The position numbers and the translations under genes were made by a program. A DNA stretch of 35,552 bases, taken from Actinomycetota bacterium (GTDB lineage Bacteria > Actinomycetota > Acidimicrobiia > Acidimicrobiales > Ilumatobacteraceae). Below are positions 1 through 8,180 of the stretch, piece by piece. A model generated the notes under the pieces. The model saw only the letters and a program-made list of their open reading frames with translations. It was not told where the DNA came from and did no database searches. The stretch covers positions 1 to 35,552 of the forward strand of contig VGBY01000002.1 of the NCBI GenBank assembly GCA_016870295.1, given 5' to 3'. The stretch's first letter is position 1, and each line of letters opens with the position of its first letter.

Positions 1-131
1 GCCCGGCCGCGCTCGTGCGCGAACGCTTTGCCGCGTGGTTCGCCACCGGCGTGATGCCGGTGGCCGTGATGTCGGCGGTGGATGGCGGTCAAGCCAAGGG
101 TGTTGCCAACCTGTTTGCGGCGTACGCGTAG
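1..131 (+). CDS. 3' end of an unrecognised gene
   Basis: An open frame enters from the left edge (first full codon at 3) and ends at TAG 129-131, giving 42 residues that end in NLFAAYA. Third codon positions are mostly G or C, as in the other genes here, which supports real coding. The fragment is small and alanine-rich, with no motif I can assign. It converges on patA across 28 nt that hold a perfect palindrome. The mycobacterial neighbour at this place is pimA on the same strand as patA, so this plus-strand gene shows that the order breaks here. Confidence 0.5.
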   Translation, partial: PAALVRERFAAWFATGVMPVAVMSAVDGGQAKGVANLFAAYA

Positions 132-140
132 CGCACGGCC

Positions 141-154
141 CCGTCGCGCGACGG
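141..154. terminator. Palindrome between convergent genes (candidate bidirectional terminator)
   Basis: CCGTCGCGCGACGG is a perfect 14-bp palindrome, 9 nt after the stop of the left-edge gene and 5 nt beyond the patA stop. It could fold as a hairpin in either transcript. There is no T-tract on either side, so it is not a classical intrinsic terminator. Confidence 0.45.
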
Positions 155-159
155 AGCGA

Positions 160-1047
160 CTAGTAGCCGGGGTCGCTCGGCCAGTTCGGGGAGAACAAAT
201 GCCACTGTTCTGGCGCGCGGCGGATGAGCGTCTCGAGTTCGGCCACCAACAATTGCGACAGTCGTTGGATGTCGTCGCGCAGACCGCCACGCTCGCTGAG
301 CGCGATCGGCGGTCGCACCACGGTGTGGTGGCCATCGACACGACGCGTGAAATACACCGCGGCGGCAATGAGCGGTGCGCCGGTGCGCAATGAGAAGAAT
401 GCCGGACCCGCCGGGATGGTCGTCGTCTCTCCGAAGAAGTTCACCTCTACACCGTTGCGTTGGATGTCGCGATCACTCATCAGACATACGACGTGTTGGT
501 CGCGCAGTGCCTCCTGCACCGCCACACCGGCACGGTCGTCGAGCGGAATCACGTTCACACCGAGCGCGCGGCGCACGTCGAGAAACGTTTCGAACGCCTC
601 CTTGGACTCGAGTTTTTCGACGACGGCACTCACCTTCAGCCCGCGCTGCGCGAGCCACCGCCCTGCCCACTCCCATCCGCCGACGTGCGGCAGCGCAAGG
701 ATGAGCCCCTTGCCCTGCGTGAGGGCCTGTTCGATGTGCGCGTAACCCTCCACGCTGAAGCCGGCATCGATTTCTGCGTTGGTGAGCGAAGCAAGTCGAA
801 ACGTCTCGACGTAATAACGCATGTAACTCTGGAAGGCGTCATTGACGCGGCGTTGCATCTGCAGCGGTGTGAGGTGCGGCGATACGCGGCGCTGATGACG
901 CTCCACGAGGCGTCGCTCACGACGCATCGCCACCGCCCCGAGGCCACCAAGCGACAGTGCTGCAACGTGCGATACCACCGCAGGTGTAGCGGCACCAACC
1001 AAATTGGCGAGGCGAAACGCGATACCGGGGCTGCGATCGTCAGGCAT
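160..1047 (-). CDS. patA: LpxL/HtrB-family acyltransferase, probable phosphatidylinositol mannoside acyltransferase
   Basis: A protein of 295 aa in the lysophospholipid acyltransferase family. It would move an acyl chain from acyl-CoA to a mannose of phosphatidylinositol mannosides on the inner face of the membrane. The catalytic HxxxxE motif is visible as HVGGWEW (His121, Glu126), followed by SDRDIQRNGVEVNFFG near 191-206 and an Ile-Pro-Ala-Gly segment near 211-214, both typical of the family. I chose ATG 1047, which overlaps the pgsA stop by 8 nt (ATGCCTGA). A longer frame from 1125 would run 86 nt into pgsA and adds only a basic, unconserved-looking leader. It is last in the thrS-HIT-pgsA run, as in mycobacteria. 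The exact acceptor is inferred from context, because pimA is not in the window. Confidence 0.85.
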   Translation of the reverse strand: MPDDRSPGIAFRLANLVGAATPAVVSHVAALSLGGLGAVAMRRERRLVERHQRRVSPHLTPLQMQRRVNDAFQSYMRYYVETFRLASLTNAEIDAGFSVEGYAHIEQALTQGKGLILALPHVGGWEWAGRWLAQRGLKVSAVVEKLESKEAFETFLDVRRALGVNVIPLDDRAGVAVQEALRDQHVVCLMSDRDIQRNGVEVNFFGETTTIPAGPAFFSLRTGAPLIAAAVYFTRRVDGHHTVVRPPIALSERGGLRDDIQRLSQLLVAELETLIRRAPEQWHLFSPNWPSDPGY

Positions 1048-1729
1048 CGCGACGGCGCGAACCGAGGCGGGCACGACGATCGGCAAACGCGGCGCGGCGC
1101 GATGCGCGGCGCGAGCGTCGGGCATCCAGACGCTCGGCGGTCGACGGTGCGACAGCCGCTTGTCGCCAGATCTTCACGAAGCGTTGCACGGCGGTGACCG
1201 ACACCAGCACGAGCATCGCCCACATCACCCAGTAGAGACCCGAGTCGAACAACAGCCCGACGCACAGGATGACGATGCGCTCGGCACGCTCCATCAGCCC
1301 ACCCTTGGCTTGGATGCCGAGCGATTCGGCCTTCGCACGCTGGTAAGAAATCAGCGACGACACCGCCATCACCGCAAACGGCAACACCGCAGCGGTGCCA
1401 CCGCGCGTCTCGGCGAGATACCACGCGACGCCGCCGAGCATGAACGCGTCGGTCACGCGATCGACGGTGGAATCAAAGAATGCACCGCGCTGGCTGGACA
1501 CGTTCGACGCCTTGGCCAACGCTCCATCGAGCAGGTCGGGCAGCGCCGCTGCGATGACGAGCAGGAGACCGACGCGCAAGTAGCCGGCACCAATCGTGAT
1601 CGCGGCGGCAATCGAGAACAGCAAACCCACGACGGTGAGATGGTCGGGAGTGATCTTGGTGCGGGTCAGTGTGACGCCGATCGGACGCACGTACTTCTCG
1701 ACGTGCACACGAAACTTGCCGTCAAACAC
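1040..1729 (-). CDS. pgsA: CDP-alcohol phosphatidyltransferase, probable phosphatidylinositol (phosphate) synthase
   Basis: An integral membrane enzyme of 229 aa joining CDP-diacylglycerol to an alcohol, here most likely inositol phosphate, the first step towards PI and PIMs. The family motif lies at 65-90: Asp65, Asp68, Gly69, Ala72, then Gly82, Asp86, Asp90. All four metal-binding aspartates are present, but the usual Arg after Ala72 is Lys73. Several hydrophobic helices span about 28-185, and the last 30 residues are very Arg-rich. The start is GTG at 1729, 9 nt after the preceding stop, with no clear Shine-Dalgarno. Position between HIT and patA matches mycobacterial pgsA1. A phosphatidylglycerophosphate synthase is possible but less likely in this context. 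Confidence 0.85.
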   Translation of the reverse strand: MFDGKFRVHVEKYVRPIGVTLTRTKITPDHLTVVGLLFSIAAAITIGAGYLRVGLLLVIAAALPDLLDGALAKASNVSSQRGAFFDSTVDRVTDAFMLGGVAWYLAETRGGTAAVLPFAVMAVSSLISYQRAKAESLGIQAKGGLMERAERIVILCVGLLFDSGLYWVMWAMLVLVSVTAVQRFVKIWRQAAVAPSTAERLDARRSRRASRRAAFADRRARLGSRRRDA

Positions 1730-1738
1730 GAGTCAAGG

Positions 1739-2248
1739 CTACTTGTGACGGTCGGGGTTGTCTTCGACGAGACATTCGACGATGCGACCATCGATGGCGT
1801 CGATGAGGACGAGGCCGCGCTGATGCGGTGGCTCCTGCGCGCTGTAACAAAACACGCGCCACGTCGGTCGACTGCGTAACCCACGCCATACCTGCTGCGC
1901 CGACGCGTGCCCCACTGCGAATCCGACTGCTTGGGTGGCGCGCACGAGTGCATCGCGTTCATCCACCTTCATCCGCCACGAAGACGACAAGCCGTACACG
2001 GCGAACGCCGCCAACAACACCGCGGCATACAAAACGCCGTCGTTCACGAGAGCCGTATCGCCGTCTCGATTCATGAACCAGGCGACCATGCACAGTGCGG
2101 CAATCGCCAGGTACAGGTACGCCGGAATCCGACGCCGACTGTTGTCGGGGAACTGGTACGGCCCGACGAACCCCGTTACATCGAGATCGGCCGGCAGTTG
2201 GTCGCGAATTTCGTCGGGGCTCCCGCCCGCACCGTTGTCGTTCGTCAT
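1739..2248 (-). CDS. Small membrane protein of unknown function in the PI-synthesis run
   Basis: A protein of 169 aa that I do not recognise. The N-terminal 40 residues are polar (starting MTNDNGAGGS). Two hydrophobic helices follow at about 42-60 and 71-88, then a soluble C-terminal domain of about 80 residues with an aromatic stretch (WRVFCY) and an acidic end. The ATG at 2248 overlaps the HIT stop as ATGA, a strong sign of translational coupling. The same frame stays open back to 2605, but that part lies inside the HIT gene and is a shadow. Its place directly before pgsA suggests a membrane-lipid role, but nothing in the sequence states it. Confidence 0.8.
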   Translation of the reverse strand: MTNDNGAGGSPDEIRDQLPADLDVTGFVGPYQFPDNSRRRIPAYLYLAIAALCMVAWFMNRDGDTALVNDGVLYAAVLLAAFAVYGLSSSWRMKVDERDALVRATQAVGFAVGHASAQQVWRGLRSRPTWRVFCYSAQEPPHQRGLVLIDAIDGRIVECLVEDNPDRHK

Positions 2249-2763
2249 CGCTGCTTCGTCGGCCACGCGGCACGCAGTCGCGCAGCAGTGCTGTTGAGGG
2301 TCTCTGAGAGCACTTTCGTGTTCGCGACGGCCACGGTGAAGTTGGTGTCGCCAACCCAGCGTGGCACGAGGTGCACGTGCAAGTGCTGCGACACGCTGCC
2401 GCCCGCCGGCGCGCCGAGGTTGAGACCCACGTTCATGCCTGCTGGCGCATATGCCTTTTTCAGTGCGAGCGTGGCGTCGCGCACCGTCAGCCACAACTCG
2501 TCGCGCTCGTCGTCGGTGAGATCTTCGAGGTTCGCCACCTGTCGGTACGGCAATACGAGACAGTGACCATTCGAATACGGGTAGGCGTTGAGAATCACGA
2601 AGCACAGTGGCCCGCGATGCACGATGTGGGTGTCGACGTCAGGCAATCCACTCGCCAAGATTCGCGCGAAGATCGACTCTCCGCCAGACGGCGGGTTGTT
2701 GCCCTCTGGTCCGAAGCCCGTGACGTACTCGGCGCGCCACCCCGCCCACAGACGCTCCAACAT
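2245..2763 (-). CDS. HIT-family nucleotide hydrolase/phosphorylase (AP4A phosphorylase-like)
   Basis: A protein of 172 aa with the histidine-triad signature QHLHVHLVPRW (His127, His129, His131), the loop that carries the nucleophilic histidine attacking the alpha-phosphate of nucleotides. An upstream strand with NAYPYSNGHCLVLPYR near 59-74 is the usual nucleotide-binding part of HIT folds. The N-terminal extension of about 45 residues and the position right after thrS resemble the mycobacterial protein Rv2613c, described as a diadenosine tetraphosphate phosphorylase. AP4A is a side product of aminoacyl-tRNA synthetases, so linkage to thrS makes sense. ATG 2763 lies 8 nt after the thrS stop. 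Substrate is inferred from family and synteny. Confidence 0.88.
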   Translation of the reverse strand: MLERLWAGWRAEYVTGFGPEGNNPPSGGESIFARILASGLPDVDTHIVHRGPLCFVILNAYPYSNGHCLVLPYRQVANLEDLTDDERDELWLTVRDATLALKKAYAPAGMNVGLNLGAPAGGSVSQHLHVHLVPRWVGDTNFTVAVANTKVLSETLNSTAARLRAAWPTKQR

Positions 2764-2771
2764 CGGTGTGC

Positions 2772-4751
2772 CTAGCGGCCCGAACCCTCGAGCACGTCGA
2801 CGCGCAGTCGCTCGACAAACGTTTCGAACGGCGTGTCACGCTGCACTTCGCCGCCGCGCGGATTCACGCCGACGGTTCCGGCCTTTACGTCATCGTCGCC
2901 GACCACCAAGACGTACGGCACGCGCTCCAGCTTTGCCGCCCGAATGCGTTTGCCGAGTTGCTCATCGGCGGCGATCGTGTCCACCCTGAAGCAGTCCTTT
3001 GCCAGACGATCGACGAGGGACGCGGCATGCGCTTCGTGGGCAGTCGTGACCGGAAGAATGCGCACCTGCACCGGCGCCAACCATGTGGGGAACGAACCGC
3101 CGTAGTGCTCGAGCAGCACGCCGAAGAACCGTTCGATCGAACCGAACAAGGCACGGTGCAACATGATCGGGCGGTGGCGCTGGTTGTCCGCGCCGACGTA
3201 CTCCAAGCCGAATCGTTCGGGCAACTGGAAGTCGGCCTGGATCGTAGAGAGTTGCCACTTGCGACCGATTGCATCGCGCACGTCGACGTCAATCTTCGGT
3301 CCGTAGAACGCGGCGTCACCTTCGCCGATGGTGTACTGCACGCCGAGCCGCTCAAGTGCACTGCGCAGCGCTGCCGTGGCCTTTTCCCAGATCTCATCGG
3401 AGCCCACCGACTTCTCCTTGTTGCGCGTTGACAACTTGTAGGAGAAGTCGTCGAACCCGAATCGGCGCAACACCGACAACACGAAGTCGAGCAGCGACGC
3501 GATCTCCTCGGCGAGCTGCTCCTGCGTGCAGAAGATGTGGCTGTCGTCCTGCGTAAAACCACGAATACGCAAGAGTCCGTGCAGCGTGCCGGCGCGTTCG
3601 TAGCGGTACACCGTGCCCAGTTCGAACAACCGCAACGGCAACTCGCGGTAACTGCGCTGACGATCGCGATAAATCAGGCAGTGCATCGGGCAGTTCATCG
3701 GCTTCGGGTAATACGTGCCGTTGTCCATCTCCATCGGCGGGTACATGCCGTCTTTGTAGAAGTGCAGGTGGCCCGAGGTCTCGAACAGTTGGGCATTCGC
3801 GAGATGGGGCGAATAGACGAATTGGTAGCCGCCGTTTTGGTGGCGTTCACGACTGTAGTCCTCCATCAACTTGCGCACGATCGCCCCCTTCGGGTGCCAC
3901 ACCGCCAGACCGCCACCGAGTTCACTCGGAAACGACAGCAGATCCATCTCCGTGGCGAGCTTGCGATGGTCGCGCTTTTCGGCTTCCTCCAAACGCACGA
4001 GATGCTCTTGCAGCGCAGCCTTTGACTCCCACGCCGTGCCATAAATGCGCTGCAGCATCGGGCCCTTCTCGTTGCCACGCCAATAGGCGCCTGCCACCTT
4101 CATCAGTGCAAAGTGCCCCAGCCGACCAGTGCTGGGCACATGCGGGCCGCGGCACAAGTCGACGAATGTGTCGCTGTTGCGGTACACACTGACCGAGTCG
4201 CCGCCCCCGACCTCGCCGGCGTCGCCATCATCGGCGGCACCCGCCGTGACGCGCTGGATGATCTCGCACTTGTAGGGCTGGTCGGCGAAGACGTGTAGCG
4301 CTTCCTTCGGCGACAACTCTGAGCGCACGAACGGCTGGTCGGCGTCGACGATCTGTTTCATTCGCTCGCTGATTGCCACGAGGTCCTCGTCGGTGAACGT
4401 GCGTCCGCCCGGCAGGTCGAAGTCGTAGTAGAAGCCGTCTTCGATCGCCGGACCGATGGTGAACTTGGCGCCGGGGAACAACTGCAACACGGCTTGAGCC
4501 AAGACGTGTGCGGTGGAGTGTCGCAACACGTGGCGTCCAGCGTCACTGTCGGCCGTGATGATCGAAACCCGATCGCCGTTGGCGAGCGGTGCGGTGAGAT
4601 CTGCCTCGTGATCGTTGACCACCGCGGCAACGGCAGCCTTGGCGAGACGCGAACCGATCGCGGCGGCTACATCCAGGGCGTTGGAACCCTCGGTGATCTG
4701 CTTGCTCGATCCATCTGGCAGTCGAACGTCAATCAACGCTGAGCCGGACAT
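2772..4751 (-). CDS. thrS: Threonine--tRNA ligase
   Basis: A 659-aa class II aminoacyl-tRNA synthetase. Domains in order: TGS about 1-65; editing domain with HSTAH (His78, His82) and DLCRGPH further on; catalytic core with MNCPMHC (zinc Cys), motif 2 YRYERAGTLHGLLRIRGF, and motif 3 MLHRALFGSIERFF; C-terminal anticodon-binding domain. Length is close to the family norm. A short Gly/Asp-rich insert sits just before SVSVYRNSD in the editing domain. ATG 4751 starts 12 nt after the plsC stop, and the HIT gene begins 8 nt after its end. I see no T-box-like leader, and the gap is too short for one, so expression probably depends on the upstream genes. Confidence 0.97.
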   Translation of the reverse strand: MSGSALIDVRLPDGSSKQITEGSNALDVAAAIGSRLAKAAVAAVVNDHEADLTAPLANGDRVSIITADSDAGRHVLRHSTAHVLAQAVLQLFPGAKFTIGPAIEDGFYYDFDLPGGRTFTDEDLVAISERMKQIVDADQPFVRSELSPKEALHVFADQPYKCEIIQRVTAGAADDGDAGEVGGGDSVSVYRNSDTFVDLCRGPHVPSTGRLGHFALMKVAGAYWRGNEKGPMLQRIYGTAWESKAALQEHLVRLEEAEKRDHRKLATEMDLLSFPSELGGGLAVWHPKGAIVRKLMEDYSRERHQNGGYQFVYSPHLANAQLFETSGHLHFYKDGMYPPMEMDNGTYYPKPMNCPMHCLIYRDRQRSYRELPLRLFELGTVYRYERAGTLHGLLRIRGFTQDDSHIFCTQEQLAEEIASLLDFVLSVLRRFGFDDFSYKLSTRNKEKSVGSDEIWEKATAALRSALERLGVQYTIGEGDAAFYGPKIDVDVRDAIGRKWQLSTIQADFQLPERFGLEYVGADNQRHRPIMLHRALFGSIERFFGVLLEHYGGSFPTWLAPVQVRILPVTTAHEAHAASLVDRLAKDCFRVDTIAADEQLGKRIRAAKLERVPYVLVVGDDDVKAGTVGVNPRGGEVQRDTPFETFVERLRVDVLEGSGR

Positions 4752-4763
4752 ACCCTCTGAATT

Positions 4764-5564
4764 CTACGCGTGCTGCTTCTCCGCGTAGGCGATGTGCGCG
4801 TCGGTGAAGCGCGGAATCTCGGCCGTCTCGGCGACGATCGTCTCCGTGCGCTTCTTCGTGGCGTACGTGTTGCGGTACTCCTGACCCGTCATCTCACGAA
4901 TCTCGAACATCAACTCGTCGGTGATCTCCCGCAACACCATCGGGTCGTTCCCCCGCGCCGTGTAACGCGACACTTCGATCGGTCGACCAATCGAAATCTT
5001 TACCCGCCCACCGAGTTTGGGCAGCGGAGCGTCGGGCGGCTGAATCTCGCGCGTGCCGACGATGCCGACCGGGAAAATCGGGCAGCCGACCTTCAACGCC
5101 AATCGCGCGGCGCCAGTGTGACCCTTGTACAACATGCCGTCGCGGCTGCGCGTGCCTTCGGGAAAGATGCCGAACAATTCGCCGCGCTGCAACACCCGCT
5201 CGGCGGCATCGAGTGCCGCATGCGATTTTTCCCCACCGCTGCGATCGACGGGGATCATGCCGACCTTCGGGAAGAACCAGCGCGTCTTCCACGAGTCCAT
5301 GTATTCGCTCTTGCCGATGAACGAGATATTGCGCGGCGAGAGAATCATCACGAGTGCGGAGTCGAGAAAACTGATATGGTTCGGGCACAGCAATGCTGCG
5401 CCATGCCGTGGCAGACGATCAAAGCCCGACAATTCGAACTTCCAGGCTCGACGCGCAATCGGCTGCACGATGCTGCGTAGTCGTGCCTGAAACTGCGTGG
5501 CGCCGTCGAACACCCAATCTGGGAATTGCTTCGCTTGGCCCGGCGCGACGAACTTGTCGTTCAC
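4764..5564 (-). CDS. plsC: 1-acyl-sn-glycerol-3-phosphate acyltransferase family protein
   Basis: A 266-aa PlsC/AGPAT acyltransferase, expected to make phosphatidic acid from lysophosphatidic acid at the membrane. Motif I is NHISFLD (His63 and Asp68, the NHxxxxD catalytic pair), and motif III is FPEGTRS at 134-140. There is no long membrane helix at the N-terminus, only a short amphipathic region. ATG 5564 overlaps the mshC stop by 4 nt (ATGA), so the two are probably translationally coupled. Actinobacteria often have several paralogues, so the true acceptor may differ. The link to PI lipids downstream is suggestive only. Confidence 0.88.
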   Translation of the reverse strand: MNDKFVAPGQAKQFPDWVFDGATQFQARLRSIVQPIARRAWKFELSGFDRLPRHGAALLCPNHISFLDSALVMILSPRNISFIGKSEYMDSWKTRWFFPKVGMIPVDRSGGEKSHAALDAAERVLQRGELFGIFPEGTRSRDGMLYKGHTGAARLALKVGCPIFPVGIVGTREIQPPDAPLPKLGGRVKISIGRPIEVSRYTARGNDPMVLREITDELMFEIREMTGQEYRNTYATKKRTETIVAETAEIPRFTDAHIAYAEKQHA

Positions 5565-6709
5565 AACACCACCCCCAACAGTGCGGCTGCGTCGCGCACG
5601 TTCACACCTTGCCGCGCAGCCTCGTCGATTGCCGCAACGGCGCTGGGCGTGTCAAGGTCGTCGTCAAGATGATGGCGAACCGACTGCAGCACCCCGAGAC
5701 CTCTTTCTTTGATGCGCGAATTACGACCCCCTGATTCAACCGAAGCAGCCGACCATTTGCCAAGTCGATCGGTGGCTCGGTCGATGAGACCTTCGTCCCA
5801 CTCCCACTCGTGGCGGTAGTGGTTCACGATGAGGCCGAGCCGAATCGCCCGCGGGTCGTACCGTTTCCGCAACTGGTCGACAAAGACGAGGTTGCCGCGG
5901 CTCTTGGACATCTTGTGGCCGTCCATCCACACCATGGCCACGTGCATCCAGTGCCGCACGAATGGCTGGCCCGTCGCAGCCTCTGACTGCGCGCGCTCAC
6001 ATTCGTGGTGCGGGTAGATGAGGTCGGTGCCGCCGCCGTGCAGGTCGATGGTCGCCCCGAGTTCGCGCAGGGCGAGGGCACTGCACTCGATGTGCCAGCC
6101 CGGTCGTCCCGCGCCCCAGATCGTGTCCCACGACGGTTCGTCGGCGGCCGAGGGTTGCCACAGCACGAAATCGAGCGGGTCGCGCTTGTGCGGGTCGTCG
6201 ACGTTGCCCCCACGCTCGCGGGCCAGCATCAGCATCTTCGTGCGGTCGTAGTGCGACACGGAGCCGAACTCGGCGTACCGCCCCACATCGAAATACACCG
6301 AGCCACCGGCCTCGTAGGCATAGCCGCGATCGAGCACCATGCCGATGAATCCGCGGATGTCGGAGATCGCCGACGACGCGCGCGGCGTGGAATACATGGG
6401 AATGAAGTTCATCGCCCGTAGGTCGTCTTCGAGTCGCTGCTCTTCACGCGCCGCCAGATCGAGATAGTGGATGCCGAGTTCGCGCGCCTTGGCAAACAGC
6501 GGATCGTCGACATCGGTCACGTTGCGCACACACTTGACGCTGCGACCCGTGTCGAGCAGTCGACGGATGAGGATGTCGTAGGCCACGAACGTGAATGCGT
6601 GCCCGAGATGCGTGGCGTCGTACGGCGTGACCCCGCAGACGTACATCTTCACATCGTCCCCCGGCGTGAAGTCAACGATCTCGCGTCGCGACGTGTCGTA
6701 CAGACGCAC
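5561..6709 (-). CDS. mshC: Cysteine:1D-myo-inosityl 2-amino-2-deoxy-alpha-D-glucopyranoside ligase (mycothiol ligase)
   Basis: A 382-aa protein with the class I fold of cysteinyl-tRNA synthetase. It lacks the C-terminal tRNA-binding domains and is clearly shorter than a normal CysS (about 460 aa). The entry motif is CGVTPYDATHLGHA, where the TPYDATHLGHA form is typical of MshC. HLGH is at 34-37 and KMSKS at 266-270. Zinc ligands Cys25, Cys209 and His234 are present with Glu236 nearby. The reaction is ATP-dependent ligation of cysteine to GlcN-Ins in mycothiol synthesis. The start is GTG 6709, 8 nt after npdG. A divergent CysS is the only serious alternative. Confidence 0.88.
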   Translation of the reverse strand: MRLYDTSRREIVDFTPGDDVKMYVCGVTPYDATHLGHAFTFVAYDILIRRLLDTGRSVKCVRNVTDVDDPLFAKARELGIHYLDLAAREEQRLEDDLRAMNFIPMYSTPRASSAISDIRGFIGMVLDRGYAYEAGGSVYFDVGRYAEFGSVSHYDRTKMLMLARERGGNVDDPHKRDPLDFVLWQPSAADEPSWDTIWGAGRPGWHIECSALALRELGATIDLHGGGTDLIYPHHECERAQSEAATGQPFVRHWMHVAMVWMDGHKMSKSRGNLVFVDQLRKRYDPRAIRLGLIVNHYRHEWEWDEGLIDRATDRLGKWSAASVESGGRNSRIKERGLGVLQSVRHHLDDDLDTPSAVAAIDEAARQGVNVRDAAALLGVVL

Positions 6710-6717
6710 TGTTGCGG

Positions 6718-7392
6718 TTAATCAATCCCGGTGAAACGTGGGGCGACGCGCGTCTTGTAGCGCACGTTCAATTGCAACAACACGGCGGTCAGCGCTTCGA
6801 TGGCGAGTGCATTCGACAACAGACCCGCGTTCAGCGGTCGACAGCCCGCGATGCGCGACACCATCTCACTGACGGTCGCTGTCGCGTCGCGGTCGTCGGA
6901 ACAGATGAGCACATCACTGTCGACCTCATGGTCGAGCGCCCCAAGTTCGGTGGCCGGCAAATGCTGGAACGCCGCGACGACCCGCGACTGCGGAATGGCG
7001 GCCTGCACGTGTGCGGCGATGCTGCCGCGCGGTGGAATCAGCGGCTGAAACTCCTTACCCACTCGCACGAGTGCATTCGCCATCGTGATCACCACCTTGC
7101 CGCGCAGGGCATCACGGAGTTCGGTGACCGTGGTGGCGGCGGAATCCCACGGCGTTGCCAGCACAATCACTTCACATTGCGCCGCCGTCGCATTGTCGGC
7201 ACCACTCACGGGCAGGTTGCGGCTCGCCCACTTTGCGCACAACTCTGCCGCAACTTCTGCGCCGCGTTCTTTCGTGCGCGACCCGATGCACACCGGATAG
7301 CCGACCGACGCGAGTCGCGTAGCCAGTGCCGAACCCGCCGGGCCCGTGCCACCGATGAATCCAATGCTCGGGAACGAACCTGACACGTCCAC
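6718..7392 (-). CDS. npdG: NADPH-dependent F420 reductase
   Basis: A 224-aa Rossmann-fold protein with a nucleotide-binding loop GFIGGTGPAGSALA (about 11-24) and GSRT at 37-40, the position that recognises the NADP 2'-phosphate. AAFQHLPATEL further on is typical of F420H2:NADP+ oxidoreductases. It exchanges hydride between NADPH and coenzyme F420, so the organism probably makes F420. GTG 7392 is the longest start. A second GTG at 7386 would be the true leaderless start if the symmetric -10 element at 7393-7399 drives this gene. It heads the minus-strand run with mshC 8 nt downstream. Confidence 0.88.
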   Translation of the reverse strand: MDVSGSFPSIGFIGGTGPAGSALATRLASVGYPVCIGSRTKERGAEVAAELCAKWASRNLPVSGADNATAAQCEVIVLATPWDSAATTVTELRDALRGKVVITMANALVRVGKEFQPLIPPRGSIAAHVQAAIPQSRVVAAFQHLPATELGALDHEVDSDVLICSDDRDATATVSEMVSRIAGCRPLNAGLLSNALAIEALTAVLLQLNVRYKTRVAPRFTGID

Positions 7393-7399
7393 TACCGTA
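7393..7399. promoter_or_regulatory. Symmetric -10 element shared by npdG and inhA
   Basis: The whole divergent gap is 12 nt. It contains TACCGTA, which reads TACCGT on the plus strand and TACGGT on the minus strand, both matching TANNNT. On the plus strand the hexamer lies exactly at -12 to -7 of the inhA GTG (7405), giving a leaderless mRNA. On the minus strand it predicts a start at 7387/7386, next to the second GTG of npdG. No convincing -35 is seen on either side. Confidence 0.55.
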
Positions 7400-7404
7400 G
7401 CGAC

Positions 7405-8172
7405 GTGGCGATTCTCGCGGGTAAGCGTCTCGTCATCACGGGTGTGCTGACCGACGCATCGCTCGCCTACGGCGTAGCAAAACTCGCGATTGCCGAGGGC
7501 GCCACGGTGCTGCTCACGGGCGCCGGGCGCGGGCTGTCGATCACCGAGCGCACCGCCAAGAAACTCTCAGCCGTGCCGGCCGTCGCCGAATTTGATGTGA
7601 CGAACGCCGACCACGTGGAGTCTGTTCGCGAGGCCGCCCGCCAACATCTCGGCGGCGTCGACGGCGTGCTGCATTCCATTGGATTTGCACCGGCAGCGTG
7701 CCTCGGTGACGATCTCATGGGCGCCACGTGGGAAGACGTCTCCGTCGCGGTGCACGTGTCGGCGTATTCACTAAAGACACTCGCCGACGCATTCGTGCCA
7801 CTCATGAACGACGGCGGCAGCATCGTCGGGCTGGACTTCGACAACACCGTCGCTTGGCCGGCGTACAACTGGATGGGCGTGGCGAAATCGGCACTCGAGT
7901 CCACCAGTCGATATCTGGCGCGCGAACTGGGCCCCCGCAAGATTCGCTGCAACCTGGTGGCCGCCGGCCCGATTCGCACGATGGCCGCCAAGTCGATCCC
8001 GTCCTTTGCCCAGTTCGAGGACATCTGGAATGCCCGCGCCCCGCTCGGCTGGGACATCCACGATTCCACCGCCGTCGCCCGCGCCTGCTGTGCGTTGCTG
8101 TCGGATTGGTTCCCCGCCACCACCGGCGAGATCGTGCACGTCGACGGCGGGTACCACGCAGTCGGCGCCTGA
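7405..8172 (+). CDS. inhA: Enoyl-ACP reductase (InhA/FabI type)
   Basis: A 255-aa short-chain dehydrogenase-fold protein that reduces the trans-2-enoyl-ACP double bond with NADH, the last step of each fatty-acid elongation cycle. The N-terminus GKRLVITGVLTDASLAYGVA has the FabI-type nucleotide loop (Ser19 region) rather than a classical SDR TGxxxGxG. The catalytic set YNWMGVAK gives Tyr154 and Lys161, with Phe145 in GLDFDN at the place of Phe149 in InhA. The C-terminus GEIVHVDGGYH is typical. The start GTG 7405 is favoured by the -10 element placed 7 nt upstream. Unlike mycobacteria, no fabG partner is adjacent. The next gene begins 8 nt after its stop. Confidence 0.93.
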   Translation: MAILAGKRLVITGVLTDASLAYGVAKLAIAEGATVLLTGAGRGLSITERTAKKLSAVPAVAEFDVTNADHVESVREAARQHLGGVDGVLHSIGFAPAACLGDDLMGATWEDVSVAVHVSAYSLKTLADAFVPLMNDGGSIVGLDFDNTVAWPAYNWMGVAKSALESTSRYLARELGPRKIRCNLVAAGPIRTMAAKSIPSFAQFEDIWNARAPLGWDIHDSTAVARACCALLSDWFPATTGEIVHVDGGYHAVGA

Positions 8173-8180
8173 GCACTGCA

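Noticed and set aside
1739..2605. Longer 288-aa version of the small membrane protein
   Set aside because: The extra part lies inside the HIT gene in another frame and is Arg-rich. The ATGA-coupled start at 2248 is better.
5561..6709. Cysteinyl-tRNA synthetase call
   Set aside because: Length, lack of C-terminal tRNA-binding domains and the TPYDATHLGHA motif favour MshC.
7728..8180. Extended start of the DUF255 protein within inhA
   Set aside because: It overlaps inhA in another frame and is Arg-rich. The family N-terminus begins at 8181.
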